Source: Campylobacterota bacterium (lineage in GTDB: Bacteria > Campylobacterota > Campylobacteria > Campylobacterales > Nitratiruptoraceae). From it: a DNA stretch of 64,000 nt. The stretch lies in contig JAADDW010000014.1 in NCBI GenBank assembly GCA_013153715.1, positions 1 through 64,000 of the forward strand, read 5' to 3'. The position numbers and the translations under genes are program-made. Below the pieces are notes generated by a model that saw only the letters and a program-made list of their open reading frames with translations, made no database searches and was not told where the DNA came from. How positions within the stretch are numbered: the first letter of the stretch is position 1; each line of letters begins with the position of its first letter. Shown one piece after another: positions 16,924-26,528 of the stretch.

Positions 16924-18273
16924 ATGAGTTGGAGTCCCAGCAGTTGGAGAGGATTGAAGATCAAACAGCAACCAGAGTATAAAGATAAGGAGAAGTTGAG
17001 GGAGGTGGAGGAGGAGCTCAAGGGGTTTCCCCCCCTCATCTTTGCCGGAGAGGCCCGGGAGCTCAAGGAGCGGCTGGGCCAGGTGGCCCGGGGAGAGGCG
17101 ATCCTCCTCCAGGGAGGGGATTGTGCAGAGAGCTTCTCCGATTTCAACGCCACCAATATCAGGGAGCTCTTCAAGGTCCTCCTCCAGATGAATATGGTCC
17201 TCATGTACTCCTCAGGAAAACCTGTCATCAAGATCGGCAGGATCGCAGGGCAGTACGCCAAGCCTCGGAGCAGTGAATTTGAAAAGGTAGGGAAGGTAAA
17301 ACTCCCCAGTTACAGGGGGGATATTGTCAATGAGATAGAGTTTACACCGGAGGCCCGAGAGGCCAAACCGGAGAAGCTCATCGAAGCTTACTACAAATCT
17401 GCCGCTACCCTCAACCTTATCAGAGCCTACGCACGAGGAGGGTTTGCCGATTTGAGAAAGGTCCACCAGTGGACCCTGGAGTTCCTCCACGACAACGAGT
17501 TGGGACAGCGGTTCGAGGAGCTGGCAGATAAGATTACGGAGGCCCTCCGCTTCATGGAGGCCTGTGGTGTCGATCCCGACAACACCCCCCAACTCAAACA
17601 GACCACCCTCTACACCAGCCATGAAGCCCTCCTCCTCAACTACGAGGAGGCCCTGACACGGAGGGATAGCTTCACAGGAGAGTGGTACGACTGCAGTGCC
17701 CACTTTCTCTGGATCGGAGATAGAACACGGGATCTAGATGGGGCCCATGTAGAGTTCTGCAGGGGGATTCAGAACCCCATCGGCGTCAAGGTGGGCCCCT
17801 CCATGGAGGTTGATGAACTCCTGAAACTGATAGAGAGATTGAACCCCAAAAACGAAGCCGGCAGATTGACCCTCATTGTCCGAATGGGGGCCGATAAGAT
17901 CGGTAAACTCTTCCCTCCCCTCCTCAAAGGGGTCCAGGAGAGCGGCAAGGAGGTGGTCTGGAGTATCGATCCGATGCACGGCAACACATACAAGACGGAG
18001 AAGGGGTTGAAGACCCGAGACTTCGAGAAGATTCTGGCTGAGGTGAAGGAGTTCTTCCAGATACATAGGGCCTATGGAACTGTGGCAGGTGGGATCCATC
18101 TGGAGATGACCGGTTCCGATGTGACCGAGTGTACCGGAAGCCTCAGCGCCTCTATTACGGAAGATGGCCTCCACAGCCGCTACCACACCCAGTGTGATCC
18201 TCGACTCAACGCCGACCAGGCCCTGGAGCTGGCCTTCATGGTGGCAGAAACATTTAAGGAAATGAAGAGATGA
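16924..18273 (+). CDS. 3-deoxy-7-phosphoheptulonate synthase, class II
   Basis: A 449-residue class II (plant/actinobacterial type) DAHP synthase. It condenses phosphoenolpyruvate and erythrose 4-phosphate, the entry step of the shikimate pathway. The metal and substrate motifs are [54 protein letters not shown] and [15 protein letters not shown], in the family order. The gene names in use for this class vary, so I give no symbol. ATG 16924 follows GAGAGG. It overlaps the secreted rhodanese gene by an ATGA, and aroE and trpE lie just beyond on the other strand, placing three aromatic-pathway genes within 4 kb. Confidence 0.95.
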   Translation: MSWSPSSWRGLKIKQQPEYKDKEKLREVEEELKGFPPLIFAGEARELKERLGQVARGEAILLQGGDCAESFSDFNATNIRELFKVLLQMNMVLMYSSGKPVIKIGRIAGQYAKPRSSEFEKVGKVKLPSYRGDIVNEIEFTPEAREAKPEKLIEAYYKSAATLNLIRAYARGGFADLRKVHQWTLEFLHDNELGQRFEELADKITEALRFMEACGVDPDNTPQLKQTTLYTSHEALLLNYEEALTRRDSFTGEWYDCSAHFLWIGDRTRDLDGAHVEFCRGIQNPIGVKVGPSMEVDELLKLIERLNPKNEAGRLTLIVRMGADKIGKLFPPLLKGVQESGKEVVWSIDPMHGNTYKTEKGLKTRDFEKILAEVKEFFQIHRAYGTVAGGIHLEMTGSDVTECTGSLSASITEDGLHSRYHTQCDPRLNADQALELAFMVAETFKEMKR

Positions 18274-18632
18274 GAAGCTGGATAGCCCTTGTGAGCCTCA
18301 CCCTGGGAGTGTGGGGATTTGAGAATATCGATCCCCAAACCTTCTCCAAAATGGCCCGGGAGAGGGATGTGGTCATCCTCGATGTGCGGACACCGGCAGA
18401 GTATAGCCAGGGACATATTGAGGGGGCCAATCTCATCCCCCTCCAGCTCTTCAAATACCTCTACCTGGGGGGAAAGGGGATCGGGGAGAAGCGGGTCCTC
18501 GTCTATTGCAGGAGCGGCCACAGGAGTGTCACCGCCGCCCAGACCCTAGAGAGCTGGGGAGTCAAGAGGGTCTATAATCTGGAAGGGGGTATCCTCCAAT
18601 GGAAGGGGGCGGGCCTCCCCCTCAAGCGGTAG
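18270..18632 (+). CDS. Exported single-domain rhodanese-like protein
   Basis: A 120-residue rhodanese domain behind a short signal peptide ([20 protein letters not shown]), so it is probably periplasmic. The active-site loop is [11 protein letters not shown], with the catalytic Cys about residue 80, and [20 protein letters not shown] carries the conserved Asp/Arg. Such proteins transfer sulfane sulfur to thiol acceptors or cyanide. The ATG overlaps the DAHP synthase stop. The 3' end overlaps the convergent aroE gene by 11 bases, which puts the two stop codons close together. In a sulfur-using organism a periplasmic sulfurtransferase would make sense; that is inference. Confidence 0.88.
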   Translation: MRSWIALVSLTLGVWGFENIDPQTFSKMARERDVVILDVRTPAEYSQGHIEGANLIPLQLFKYLYLGGKGIGEKRVLVYCRSGHRSVTAAQTLESWGVKRVYNLEGGILQWKGAGLPLKR

Positions 18633-19419
18633 CCAGCTTGAGGCTCTCCCTCATAATCCCCTCTATCTCCCTCCGTCCGTAGGCAAAGTCTGTAAAGATC
18701 TCAAAGGCTAGAACTCCCTGGTAGAGGAGCATATCTGTCCCATCTTTGATCTGGAGCCCCTCCTTCTGGGCCAGGGCGAGGAAGGGGGTAAATCTGTTGT
18801 AGATCACATCGACGGCGTAGTCGGCAAACTCAAAGAGCCGCTCCAGGAGCTCTTTGGGAGCGGGGAGATTCTCATCGACAAGGCCGGCCGAAGTTGTATT
18901 GATGATGAGGTCGTAGTGGTTGATAACAAAGTCCTCCCAGGTATAGGCTTCGATCCCCTTCTTCTTGAAGAACTCCAATCTGCTCCCGCTCCTGTTGAGA
19001 ATGACAGGGTTGAACCCCTGCTCCTTCAGGTAGAGGGCTATGGCTCTGGCCGTCCCTCCAGCCCCGATGATGAGAGGCCTCTTGAAGAGGAAGTGGCGGA
19101 CACTCTCGTAGAAACCTGGAGCATCTGTATTGTAGGCAAATATCTTTCCATCCTTGAGATACCAGGTATTGACAGCCTCAATCTGTCTCGCTATTCCGAG
19201 GACCTCGTCGGCCTCAAGGAAGGCCTGCTCCTTGTGGGGAATGGTGATATTGATCCCCTGGAGTCGGAGATCGAGGAACCGCTCCCTCAACCCTCTCTCC
19301 TCCCTCACATGGACCTTTGTATAACAGCCGTCGAACCCCAACTTTCCAAAGGTATAGTTGTGGAGTGTCGGTGAGATAGAGTGGTCCACAGGATCTCCAA
19401 ATATGGCGTAAAGTCTCAT
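18622..19419 (-). CDS. aroE: Shikimate dehydrogenase
   Basis: A 265-residue NADP-dependent shikimate dehydrogenase that reduces 3-dehydroshikimate. The substrate-binding SISPTLHNYTFGKLG and INITIPHKEQAF (catalytic Lys) are near the N terminus, NTDAPGFYESV follows, and the nucleotide loop is IGAGGTARAIALYLKEQG. It starts by overlapping trpE (ATG/TGA) and its last codons overlap the rhodanese gene on the other strand. In Campylobacter aroE also follows the SPOR gene. It belongs to the leftward SPOR-trpE-aroE transcript, so two branches of aromatic synthesis are co-expressed. Confidence 0.95.
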   Translation of the reverse strand: MRLYAIFGDPVDHSISPTLHNYTFGKLGFDGCYTKVHVREERGLRERFLDLRLQGINITIPHKEQAFLEADEVLGIARQIEAVNTWYLKDGKIFAYNTDAPGFYESVRHFLFKRPLIIGAGGTARAIALYLKEQGFNPVILNRSGSRLEFFKKKGIEAYTWEDFVINHYDLIINTTSAGLVDENLPAPKELLERLFEFADYAVDVIYNRFTPFLALAQKEGLQIKDGTDMLLYQGVLAFEIFTDFAYGRREIEGIMRESLKLATA

Positions 19420-20825
19420 TGGGCTAACTCCTCCAGGGCCCGCCGCAGGGCCCCCAATTTATTGTTGACCTCCAGATACTCCAGTTCGGGTCTGCTGTCT
19501 GCCACTATTCCGGCTCCAGCCTGGAAGATGACCCTGTCGGCCTCGATGAGGGCCGAACGGATCGTAATGGCGCTATCCATATTGCCATCGAAGCCGAAAT
19601 AGCCGATACTGCCGCTGTAGAACCCCCTCTTGAGCCCCTCAAACTCCGCTATGAGCTCCATGGCCCTAATCTTTGGGGCCCCCGTCATCGTCCCGGCTGT
19701 GAAGGTGGCCATGAAGAGGTCAAACATATCGTACCCCTCGTCGATCTCGGCCACCACATCGCTCACCATGTGCATCACATGGCTATACCGCTCCACCCGC
19801 ATAATCTCGGGTACCTTGACCGTTCCCGGTCGGGCGACCCGTCCCACATCGTTTCTCCCCAAGTCGATGAGCATCACATGTTCAGCCACCTCCTTAGGAT
19901 CCCTCACCATCTCCATCTCCAACTCCTTATCCCTCTTGGGAGTGCTCCCCCGCTTCCGGGTTCCGGCTATGGGACGGAGGAGGATCTCCCCATCGGTGAG
20001 GCGGACCATCACCTCGGGACTGCTTCCGGCGATGGCAAACTCCTCAAACTCCAGGAGGAAGAGATAGGGAGAGGGGTTGAGACTCCTCAACTTCCTATAG
20101 AAGCTGAACCGGTCCACCTCGGCCCTCTGGGAGAGGCGGTTGGAGATGACGATCTGGAAGACCTCCCCCATTCTGATCATCTTCTTGGACTCCTCCACCA
20201 TCTGGAAGAACCGCTCCTTGGAGTGGGCGAACTGGGGGGGAGCCAGGAGGCGGGCCCTCTTGAGAGGGGTCCATCGGTACTCCCCTTCGATCCTCTTCTG
20301 GAGGGGGTCGAAGAGCTCCCTCTCCACCTCTGGAAGGGAGGTAATCAAAGTGAGCTCACTCTTCTTGTGGGAGTAGGCAATAATGAGCCGGGGGCGGATG
20401 AGATAGAGATCGGGAGTTCCGGATTGATCCTCCAGATTCTCCATGAAGGGTTTGAGGACCGGCTCAAACTCCTTGACCATATCGTAACCGATATAGCCGA
20501 TGAAGCCGTCGACAAAGCCGACATCCAGCTCCCTCCCCTTCTGGCGGTAGTACTCCCGATCTCTCTCCCTGTAGTATCTCTGGAGGAAGAGGAGGGGGTT
20601 GGAATCGACCTCCTCCACCTTCCCCCCCTTTCTGTGGAAGCTCCTCCCCCCTTGGCTCCAGAGGGCCTCCTCCTCGCCACAGATGATGTAGCTGAAATTC
20701 CCATCACTGCTGTTGACGACACTCTCAAAGAGGAAGCTCTTCTCCTGGGGGAAAAACTCCTTTACCTTCTCGTAGAGGGCTATCGGGGTGAACTCATCGA
20801 CCATCAGCTTGCGGCTGTAGATCAT
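19416..20825 (-). CDS. trpE: Anthranilate synthase component I
   Basis: A 469-residue chorismate-using enzyme of the TrpE/PabB family. The C-terminal half has the chorismate-binding signatures LLRPIAGTRKRG, LIDLGRNDVGRVA, FTAGTMTGAPKIRAME and GYFGFDGNMD. The PIAGT sequence is the TrpE form (PabB normally has PIKGT with Lys), so I call anthranilate synthase. The N-terminal domain has FLFESVVNSSDGNFSYI, resembling the tryptophan-feedback site. No glutaminase partner (TrpG/PabA) lies next to it, so that subunit must be encoded elsewhere. It starts by an ATGA overlap with the SPOR gene and ends overlapping aroE. Confidence 0.92.
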   Translation of the reverse strand: MIYSRKLMVDEFTPIALYEKVKEFFPQEKSFLFESVVNSSDGNFSYIICGEEEALWSQGGRSFHRKGGKVEEVDSNPLLFLQRYYRERDREYYRQKGRELDVGFVDGFIGYIGYDMVKEFEPVLKPFMENLEDQSGTPDLYLIRPRLIIAYSHKKSELTLITSLPEVERELFDPLQKRIEGEYRWTPLKRARLLAPPQFAHSKERFFQMVEESKKMIRMGEVFQIVISNRLSQRAEVDRFSFYRKLRSLNPSPYLFLLEFEEFAIAGSSPEVMVRLTDGEILLRPIAGTRKRGSTPKRDKELEMEMVRDPKEVAEHVMLIDLGRNDVGRVARPGTVKVPEIMRVERYSHVMHMVSDVVAEIDEGYDMFDLFMATFTAGTMTGAPKIRAMELIAEFEGLKRGFYSGSIGYFGFDGNMDSAITIRSALIEADRVIFQAGAGIVADSRPELEYLEVNNKLGALRRALEELAQ

Positions 20826-21622
20826 GAGCTGAGCCTTGTAATGAAAGCCCCCGAAGCGATCTGTTCCTTGACCCTCTTGAGCTGGTTGGCCGCCGCCTGG
20901 CGGGAGGGGAAGGGGCCGATATAGACCCTCTTGATCCGCTTTCCGTCGATGGTGAACTCCCTCACCTCATAGTGGAACCCGTGGCTCCTGATCTTCTCCA
21001 GGAACCTCTTGTCCGGCTCCTGCTTCAAGAAGGCCCCCACCTGAATATAGTAACTGCCACCAGAGCTCACCGCCGGTTTGGGAGCCTCCTTGGAGTGGTG
21101 GACGGCGGGAGGTTCCGGTCTGGGGGCCACCTCCCTCTTGGGCTCGGGCTTCGGTTTCACCTCAACCTTCGGTCTGGGTTTGGGAGCCGGTTTCGGCTCA
21201 GGCTCCCTGTGGAACTCCTTGACGGGAGCCACTGCGGCCACCTCTGTAGCTCCCTCGGCGAGGCTCTTCTCCTTTTCCATCACCTCCTGAATGACGCTAT
21301 TCAACTCCTCCTTATCCAGATCTCCCTCATCCTCTTCGGGAATGACAGGTATCTCCTCGAACTCGTCGCTACTACTGCTCCCCTCATTCTGGACAATCTC
21401 CTCCTCAATAAGGGTATCCTGGGGGGCCGTCGAAGAGTCTGTCACTATCTTGACAATGATGATCACAATGACAAAGATGAGGAGGACCGAGCCCGCCAAG
21501 AGAGCGTATCGCTTCATCTTTTCCCGTCTGTCGTACCGCTCCAAGACAATATCGTCCAACTCGTTCTGCTGGAGATCGTCGAGATTTTCCAGATCCTCGT
21601 TGAGGTGTTGCTCATTCGCCAT
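20822..21622 (-). CDS. SPOR-domain membrane protein
   Basis: A 266-residue bitopic protein: a cytoplasmic N terminus of about 35 residues, one transmembrane helix (YALLAGSVLLIFVIVIIIVK, about 39-58), an acidic then Pro/Lys-rich periplasmic linker with KPKP/PRPE repeats (about 140-185), and a C-terminal SPOR domain (SYYIQVGAFLKQ to the end). SPOR domains bind denuded glycan strands at the division septum, as in FtsN or DamX. The same gene sits between glyA and aroE in Campylobacter. A role in division or septal wall processing is likely but not proven for this branch. It heads the leftward SPOR-trpE-aroE unit. Confidence 0.9.
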   Translation of the reverse strand: MANEQHLNEDLENLDDLQQNELDDIVLERYDRREKMKRYALLAGSVLLIFVIVIIIVKIVTDSSTAPQDTLIEEEIVQNEGSSSSDEFEEIPVIPEEDEGDLDKEELNSVIQEVMEKEKSLAEGATEVAAVAPVKEFHREPEPKPAPKPRPKVEVKPKPEPKREVAPRPEPPAVHHSKEAPKPAVSSGGSYYIQVGAFLKQEPDKRFLEKIRSHGFHYEVREFTIDGKRIKRVYIGPFPSRQAAANQLKRVKEQIASGAFITRLSS

Positions 21623-21652
21623 AGGTGACCTTTGTGGTGGAAAATTTTTTTA

Positions 21653-21658
21653 ATTATA
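21653..21658 (-). promoter_or_regulatory. -10 element for SPOR-trpE-aroE
   Basis: Minus strand reads ATACTATAATTAAAAAAATTTT, with TATAAT 31 bases ahead of the SPOR ATG. The AT-rich tract after it resembles Campylobacterota promoter contexts. It lies just beyond the glyA hairpin, so the two units are separated here. Confidence 0.5.
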
Positions 21659-21687
21659 GTATATTTTGGTAGAGGCCGAAGGGGAGG

Positions 21688-21703
21688 GAGAGGGGCCCCT
21701 CTC
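21688..21703 (-). terminator. Palindromic hairpin directly at the glyA stop
   Basis: GAGAGGGG-CCCCTCTC is a perfect 16-base palindrome beginning at the base next to the glyA TGA. It can fold into a GC-rich hairpin at the end of the gatC-to-glyA transcript. A T-run does not follow directly, so efficiency is unknown. Confidence 0.45.
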
Positions 21704-22951
21704 TCAGTAGGTAGGTTGTGTGTAGATGATAAACTTCCTGGCCAGCTCCCGCATCTCCTCTCTGATTCGGGCCTGGAGTTCCAGATCCTCTATGGCATCG
21801 AGGACATCTGCTATTCTGTGGCCGATGAGCTCAAACTCCTTCTCCCCCATTCCCCGGGCTGTCAGGGCCGGAGAGCCGATACGGATACCGCTGGTCACAA
21901 AGGGGCTCCTCACCTCGCCGGGGACAGTATTCTTGTTGACTGTGATCCCGGCCCGCCCCAGAGCCTCATCGGCATCTTTACCGCTGAACTCACGATCGAG
22001 GAAACTCAGAAGGACCAGATGGTTATCGGTCCCGCCACTTACCACATTGTAGCCCCGCTCCATGAGGACCGAAGCCAGGGTGGCGGCGTTCCTTTTGACC
22101 TGTCGGGCATACTCCCGCCACTCGGGTTTCAGATTCTCCAGGAACCCTACAGCCTTCCCGGCAATGACATGGACCAGGGGCCCCCCTTGGAGTCCGGGGA
22201 AGATGGCGCTATCGACCTTCTTGGCAATTTCGGGGTCGTTGGTCATGATCATACCTCCCCGGGGGCCCCGGAGGGTCTTATGGGTGGTGGTCGTCACAAC
22301 ATGGCAGTAGGGGAAGGGGCTCATATGCTCCTTAGCCGCCACCAGCCCGGCAATATGGGCGATGTCGGCCATGAGAATGGCCCCCACCTCATCGGCTATC
22401 TCCCGGAACCTCTTGAAGTCGATGACCCTCGGATAGGCGCTGGCACCACAGATAATCATCTTCGGTCTGACAATCTTGGCTATCTCCAGAACCCGATCGT
22501 AGTCGATCCACCCCTCGCTGTTGACGCCGTAGAAGAAGCTCTGGTAGAGTTTTCCGCTGGCGTTGACCTTGGCTCCGTGGGTCAGATGTCCCCCGTGGCT
22601 CAGATCCATACCGAGAATCTTGTCGTAGGGCTTCAGAAGGGCCAGATAGACCCCCTGGTTGGCCTGGCTCCCCGAATGGGGCTGGACATTGACATAGTCA
22701 CAACCAAAGAGCTTTTTGGCCCGCTCAATAGCCAACTCCTCTACGGCATCTGCCCACTCGCACCCTCCATAGTACCGCTTCCCAGGGTACCCTTCGGCAT
22801 ATTTGTTAGTGAAGATGCTCCCCATGGCCTCCATAACTGCGGGAGAGGTGAAATTTTCGCTGGCTATCATCTCCAGATGGTCTGTCTGGCGCTCCAGCTC
22901 CCTCTCCAGAATACCATAGACCTCGGGATCGCTACTCTTCAAGAACTCCAT
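21704..22951 (-). CDS. glyA: Serine hydroxymethyltransferase
   Basis: A 415-residue PLP enzyme that interconverts serine and glycine with tetrahydrofolate, the main source of one-carbon units. The cofactor lysine is in [16 protein letters not shown] (about residue 225). Other signatures are [36 protein letters not shown] and [17 protein letters not shown] use ATG 22951, which overlaps the lysS stop as TGATG and has AGGAG seven bases upstream; a TTG lies one codon earlier. lysS-glyA is a conserved Campylobacterota pair, and the Campylobacter SPOR and aroE genes lie further along in the same order. Confidence 0.97.
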   Translation of the reverse strand: MEFLKSSDPEVYGILERELERQTDHLEMIASENFTSPAVMEAMGSIFTNKYAEGYPGKRYYGGCEWADAVEELAIERAKKLFGCDYVNVQPHSGSQANQGVYLALLKPYDKILGMDLSHGGHLTHGAKVNASGKLYQSFFYGVNSEGWIDYDRVLEIAKIVRPKMIICGASAYPRVIDFKRFREIADEVGAILMADIAHIAGLVAAKEHMSPFPYCHVVTTTTHKTLRGPRGGMIMTNDPEIAKKVDSAIFPGLQGGPLVHVIAGKAVGFLENLKPEWREYARQVKRNAATLASVLMERGYNVVSGGTDNHLVLLSFLDREFSGKDADEALGRAGITVNKNTVPGEVRSPFVTSGIRIGSPALTARGMGEKEFELIGHRIADVLDAIEDLELQARIREEMRELARKFIIYTQPTY

Positions 22952-24459
22952 CAACTCTCTCCTTTCTCTTCTCTCTTGGGACGCATGGCGGGGAAGAGGA
23001 TGACATCTTTGATGGTGGGGCGGTTGGTCAGGACCATAACCAGTCGGTCGATCCCTATCCCTTCCCCCGCCGTTGGAGGCATTCCATACCCGAGGGCCCT
23101 GACAAAATCCTCATCCATATACATCGCCTCCTCATCGACCTCCTTCGCCTCCACCTGGGCCTTAAACCGCCTGTACTGGTCTAGGGGGTCGTTGAGCTCA
23201 TTGAAGCCGTTAGCTATCTCCTTGCCGGCGATGAAGAGCTCAAATCTCTCGGCGATAGAGGGATCCTCGTCGCTCCGTCGGGCCAGGGGGCTAATATCGA
23301 TAGGGAAGTGGGTGATGAAGGTGGGGTTAATGAGTTTCTCCTCGACAAAGTTGTCGAAGAGCTCGGCTTGGAGGGCTCCCAGAGGGAGCTTCTCCCCGTG
23401 CTCCACCTCAATTCCGTGCTCCTTCAGATAGGCCAAAATTTTCTCCCTATCCTCCACAACCTCCTCAGGAACCCCTCCAATCTCCACAAGGGCATCTCTA
23501 TATTTGAGTCTGCTGAAGGGGGTGGAGAAGTCGATGACCTGCTCCCCGTACTGGAGCCTCTTGGGGAGGGCCAACTTCTGGAAGAGGTAGTCGAAGAGCT
23601 CCTCCGTCAACTCCATCAGATCTTCGTAGGTGTGGTAGGCCCAGTAGAACTCGATCATTGTAAATTCCGGATTGTGGGTGGCATCTATCCCCTCGTTCCG
23701 AAAGTTTCTGTTGATCTCGAAGACCGCCTCGAACCCTCCGACGATGAGGCGTTTCAGATAGAGCTCCGGGGCGATCCTCAAGTAGCGGTCCACTCCGAGG
23801 GCGTTGTGATGGGTCACAAAGGGGCGGGCGTTGGCTCCTCCGGGAATGGGGTGCATCATAGGGGTCTCCACCTCCAGAAAACCCCTCTCCTCAAAGAACC
23901 TCCTGATGAGACTGACGATGCGGCTCCTCAAGAGGAAGACCTGGCGCACCTCCGGATTCATGATCATATCGAGATACCGCATACGGTAGCGGAGCTCCTT
24001 GTCCTGGAGGCCGTGGAACTTCTCCGGAAGGGGAACAATGGCCTTGGTCACCAACCGCAACTCCTGGGCATGGAGGGTAAGCTCCCCCGTCTTGGTGACA
24101 AAGGGGTACCCTCGGGCCTCTACAATATCCCCCACCTCAATGAGCCTCTTCACCTCTTTAAACCACTTATCACCCAGGGAATCCCTGTTGAAATAGATCT
24201 GGACTATGCCGCTCTGATCCTCTATCTTGGCGAAGGCCGCCTTCCCCATGAGACGGAGAAATTTGATCCGACCGGAGAGGGTCACCTTCTGGTTCTCATC
24301 CTTCCGTTCCGGCAGATCCCGGACATAGGCAAACTTCTGGAGAAACTCCTGGTTTGTCATCTCCTTTCTGAAGCCGTGGCCATAGGGATTGACACCGAGG
24401 GAACGGAGCTCCTCGGCCTTCTGGATACGCTGTTGCTCATACTGGTTGGTAAATATCAA
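22951..24459 (-). CDS. lysS: Lysyl-tRNA synthetase, class II
   Basis: A 502-residue class II LysRS that charges tRNA-Lys. The N-terminal OB anticodon-binding domain ([21 protein letters not shown]) is followed by motif 1 ([25 protein letters not shown] region), motif 2 ([19 protein letters not shown]) and motif 3 ([13 protein letters not shown]). The start codon is TTG 24459, supported by AAGGAG seven bases upstream and by overlap with the cvpA stop. Homologues begin with a similar short N terminus. It is followed by glyA with a one-base overlap. Nothing is unusual in the catalytic core. Confidence 0.97.
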   Translation of the reverse strand: MIFTNQYEQQRIQKAEELRSLGVNPYGHGFRKEMTNQEFLQKFAYVRDLPERKDENQKVTLSGRIKFLRLMGKAAFAKIEDQSGIVQIYFNRDSLGDKWFKEVKRLIEVGDIVEARGYPFVTKTGELTLHAQELRLVTKAIVPLPEKFHGLQDKELRYRMRYLDMIMNPEVRQVFLLRSRIVSLIRRFFEERGFLEVETPMMHPIPGGANARPFVTHHNALGVDRYLRIAPELYLKRLIVGGFEAVFEINRNFRNEGIDATHNPEFTMIEFYWAYHTYEDLMELTEELFDYLFQKLALPKRLQYGEQVIDFSTPFSRLKYRDALVEIGGVPEEVVEDREKILAYLKEHGIEVEHGEKLPLGALQAELFDNFVEEKLINPTFITHFPIDISPLARRSDEDPSIAERFELFIAGKEIANGFNELNDPLDQYRRFKAQVEAKEVDEEAMYMDEDFVRALGYGMPPTAGEGIGIDRLVMVLTNRPTIKDVILFPAMRPKREEKGES

Positions 24460-25067
24460 TGACCGACTCCTTTTCCAATGTTTTCATCTATCTCCTGGGC
24501 CCTCTGCTCCATGGAGCTCCTCTCCCCTCCACTTCTGCTGGCAGTGCTGTTGGTCTCGCTCCTCCTCAATCTGAAATCCTCGGGCTTCAGATGGATAATG
24601 TATCCCCCCGCTTCCAGCATCAGCGGGTAGAGTCGGGAGTTCTTGGTATATTTCTGGATGAGAGATTGGGTGAAGCCGATATGGGAGGCGGCGTAGATGA
24701 GGACCGAGAAGATGAGGAAGATTTTGGCCCAGCCAAAGAGGACTCCCAGGAGGCGGTTGAGGGTTCCCATACCGGAGGCGTGGGTGAGGCTGGTAATGAG
24801 GGAGGCGACGATGACCATGGCTATCCAGACACCGGCCAAAGTGACGACGAAGCCGACAAAGGAGAGGGCCGCCTCATTCTTGATATAGAAGATGTTGTCG
24901 CTAATCCACCTTCCCACCTCTTCGGCATAGCGAGAGCCGTAGTAGATCCCCCCAATAATCCCTGCGAGACCGAAAAACTCCTTGATAAAGCCGTCAACCA
25001 ACCCCTTCAGGCCGAGGAAGAAGATGATGGCTCCGACAACCAGGTCGAATGTGGAGAGGGTTTCCAT
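24456..25067 (-). CDS. CvpA family membrane protein
   Basis: A 203-residue protein with four hydrophobic helices in the first 130 residues ([64 protein letters not shown] among them) and a polar, cytoplasmic tail. This is the layout of CvpA, named for colicin V production and linked to envelope homeostasis. Its biochemical function is not known. It lies between pilT and lysS, with a TTG/TGA overlap into lysS and nine bases after pilT. The Campylobacter cvpA homologue, by my recollection, is also near lysS. Confidence 0.88.
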   Translation of the reverse strand: METLSTFDLVVGAIIFFLGLKGLVDGFIKEFFGLAGIIGGIYYGSRYAEEVGRWISDNIFYIKNEAALSFVGFVVTLAGVWIAMVIVASLITSLTHASGMGTLNRLLGVLFGWAKIFLIFSVLIYAASHIGFTQSLIQKYTKNSRLYPLMLEAGGYIIHLKPEDFRLRRSETNSTASRSGGERSSMEQRAQEIDENIGKGVGH

Positions 25068-25076
25068 GGAGAGTCC

Positions 25077-26141
25077 TTACATATGCTTGATGAGATTTGA
25101 GAGCTCCTCGGGTCTGTTGGAATATTTGAGAGCTACCTCTTTGTCGATAATCCTGTTCATCAAGAGCTTCTGGAGCTCCTTGGTCTGGGTCTGCATACCT
25201 GTCTGTTGCTGGTTGAGTTGCATCTGGGAGTAGATCTGGTGGATCTTGCTCTCCCTGATCAGGTTGGAGATGGCCGGATTGGTGATCATAATCTCGTGGA
25301 CCGCTATCCGCCCCCCGCCAATTTTGGGGAGGAGGGCCTGGGAGATGACAGCCACAAGGCTAGTGGAGAGCTGGGCCCTCACCTGGGCCTGGGCTTCAGG
25401 GGGGAAGACATCGATAATCCTGTTGATGGTCTGGGGAGCCGAGTTGGTGTGGAGAGTTCCGAAGACCAGGTGTCCGGTCTCGGCGGCGGTCAGGGCCGCC
25501 TGAATGGTCTCGGCATCCCGCATCTCCCCGATGAGGATCACATCGGGATCCTCCCTCAAGGCGTACTTGAGGGCCCTGGCGAAGGATTTGGTATCGAGTC
25601 CGATCTCCCGAAAGGAGAAGAGGGACTTCTTGTTCTCATGGATAAACTCGACAGGGTCCTCAATGGTGATAATATGTTTATGGGCCGTTTCGTTAATCTC
25701 ATTGAGCATGGCGGCCAGGGTCGTCGATTTACCGCTCCCCGTCGGTCCCGTGACCAGGATCATCCCCTTCTCCCGCTTCACAATCTCCTTGAAGATCTTG
25801 GGAGCACCGAGATCGTCGATGGAGGGGATTTTGGAGGGAATGATCCTGAAGGCCGCCGCCACTTTTCCCAGGGTTCGGTAGTAGTTGGCACGGAAACGGG
25901 CGATCTCCTGGAAGTTGAAGGAGAAATCGAGCTCCAGCTCCTCTTCAAACCGCTTCTTCTGGTTCTCGGTGATAATGGAGTAACAGAGGCTCTGGATCTC
26001 CTCCCCCGTCAACTTCGGAAGGTTGAGGGGAACAAGCCGTCCATCAATCCGCACCTGGGGCTCACTTCCAGCGACGAGGTGGAGGTCCGACGCTTTGTGG
26101 GCAATGACCGTCTTCAGGAGGGTACTCATATCCAAGGGCAT
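25077..26141 (-). CDS. pilT: Type IV pilus retraction ATPase PilT-like
   Basis: A 354-residue secretion-superfamily ATPase. The Walker A loop GPTGSGKST is at 132-140; the Asp and His boxes are in EDPVEFIHE, ALREDPDVILIGEMRDAETI and GHLVFGTLHTNSA. The C-terminal region AVHEIMITNPAISNLIRE is typical of PilT, which depolymerises type IV pili to drive retraction, surface motility and DNA uptake. The C terminus (QTQTKELQKLLMNRIIDKEVAL) also follows PilT. No other pilus genes are in the window. The start is ATG 26141 after AGGA; MSTLL at residue 5 is an alternative. Coexistence with dprA and a membrane-anchored pseudopilus system elsewhere would suggest competence, which is inference. Confidence 0.9.
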   Translation of the reverse strand: MPLDMSTLLKTVIAHKASDLHLVAGSEPQVRIDGRLVPLNLPKLTGEEIQSLCYSIITENQKKRFEEELELDFSFNFQEIARFRANYYRTLGKVAAAFRIIPSKIPSIDDLGAPKIFKEIVKREKGMILVTGPTGSGKSTTLAAMLNEINETAHKHIITIEDPVEFIHENKKSLFSFREIGLDTKSFARALKYALREDPDVILIGEMRDAETIQAALTAAETGHLVFGTLHTNSAPQTINRIIDVFPPEAQAQVRAQLSTSLVAVISQALLPKIGGGRIAVHEIMITNPAISNLIRESKIHQIYSQMQLNQQQTGMQTQTKELQKLLMNRIIDKEVALKYSNRPEELSNLIKHM

Positions 26142-26149
26142 AGGCGATC

Positions 26150-26437
26150 CTAGTCGATAATTTTGGGTACTATGAAGAAGTTGTCCACCGCTCTCGGAGC
26201 GTGGGAGAGGAGCTCTTGGGCTATGGAGGGATCGTTCTGGGGCTCATCATCCCTCAATGGAGCCCCCGACACTGTGGGAGAGAAGAGCGCTTCCACTCCA
26301 TCTAGATCCAATTCGTTGAGAACCTCGACAAACTCAAGGAATCTGTTGAGGTCCGCCTCTATCGCATCTCTCTTCTCTACACGGAGCAGGGAGAGATTCT
26401 CCAGCCGTTCCAGTAGAAGATCGTCTATTGTGACCAT
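26150..26437 (-). CDS. gatC: Asp-tRNA(Asn)/Glu-tRNA(Gln) amidotransferase subunit C
   Basis: A 95-residue GatC, the small subunit that stabilises GatA and GatB, which convert misacylated Glu-tRNA-Gln and Asp-tRNA-Asn. The N terminus MVTIDDLLLERLENLSLLRV and the C-terminal LRDDEPQ...NFFIVPKIID are characteristic. I chose ATG 26437 because AAGGGAG lies six bases ahead; the longer frame to 26473 would overlap the promoter. gatA and gatB are not here. It leads the gatC-pilT-cvpA-lysS-glyA transcript, so translation genes bracket two membrane-related ones. Confidence 0.93.
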   Translation of the reverse strand: MVTIDDLLLERLENLSLLRVEKRDAIEADLNRFLEFVEVLNELDLDGVEALFSPTVSGAPLRDDEPQNDPSIAQELLSHAPRAVDNFFIVPKIID

Positions 26438-26463
26438 GGACTCCCTTGGTGAATTTTTGTAGC

Positions 26464-26469
26464 ATTTTA
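26464..26469 (-). promoter_or_regulatory. Extended -10 element for gatC operon
   Basis: Minus strand reads TTTATGGTAAAATGC, giving TGGTAAAAT 27 bases ahead of the gatC ATG. It matches the elements before ruvA and hemB. A facing candidate for the rightward unit (TGATAAGAT, hexamer 26493-26498) lies 24 bases away. Confidence 0.5.
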
Positions 26470-26528
26470 CCATAAAATAAAGATTGTTTTGATAAGATTA
26501 CTAAAAGTTTTTTAAGCAAGGATCGACT

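Noticed and set aside
21632-23431. Almost 600-codon rightward frame opposite glyA and lysS
   Set aside because: Spans two intact genes and a promoter region, with no homologous motif; a shadow frame.
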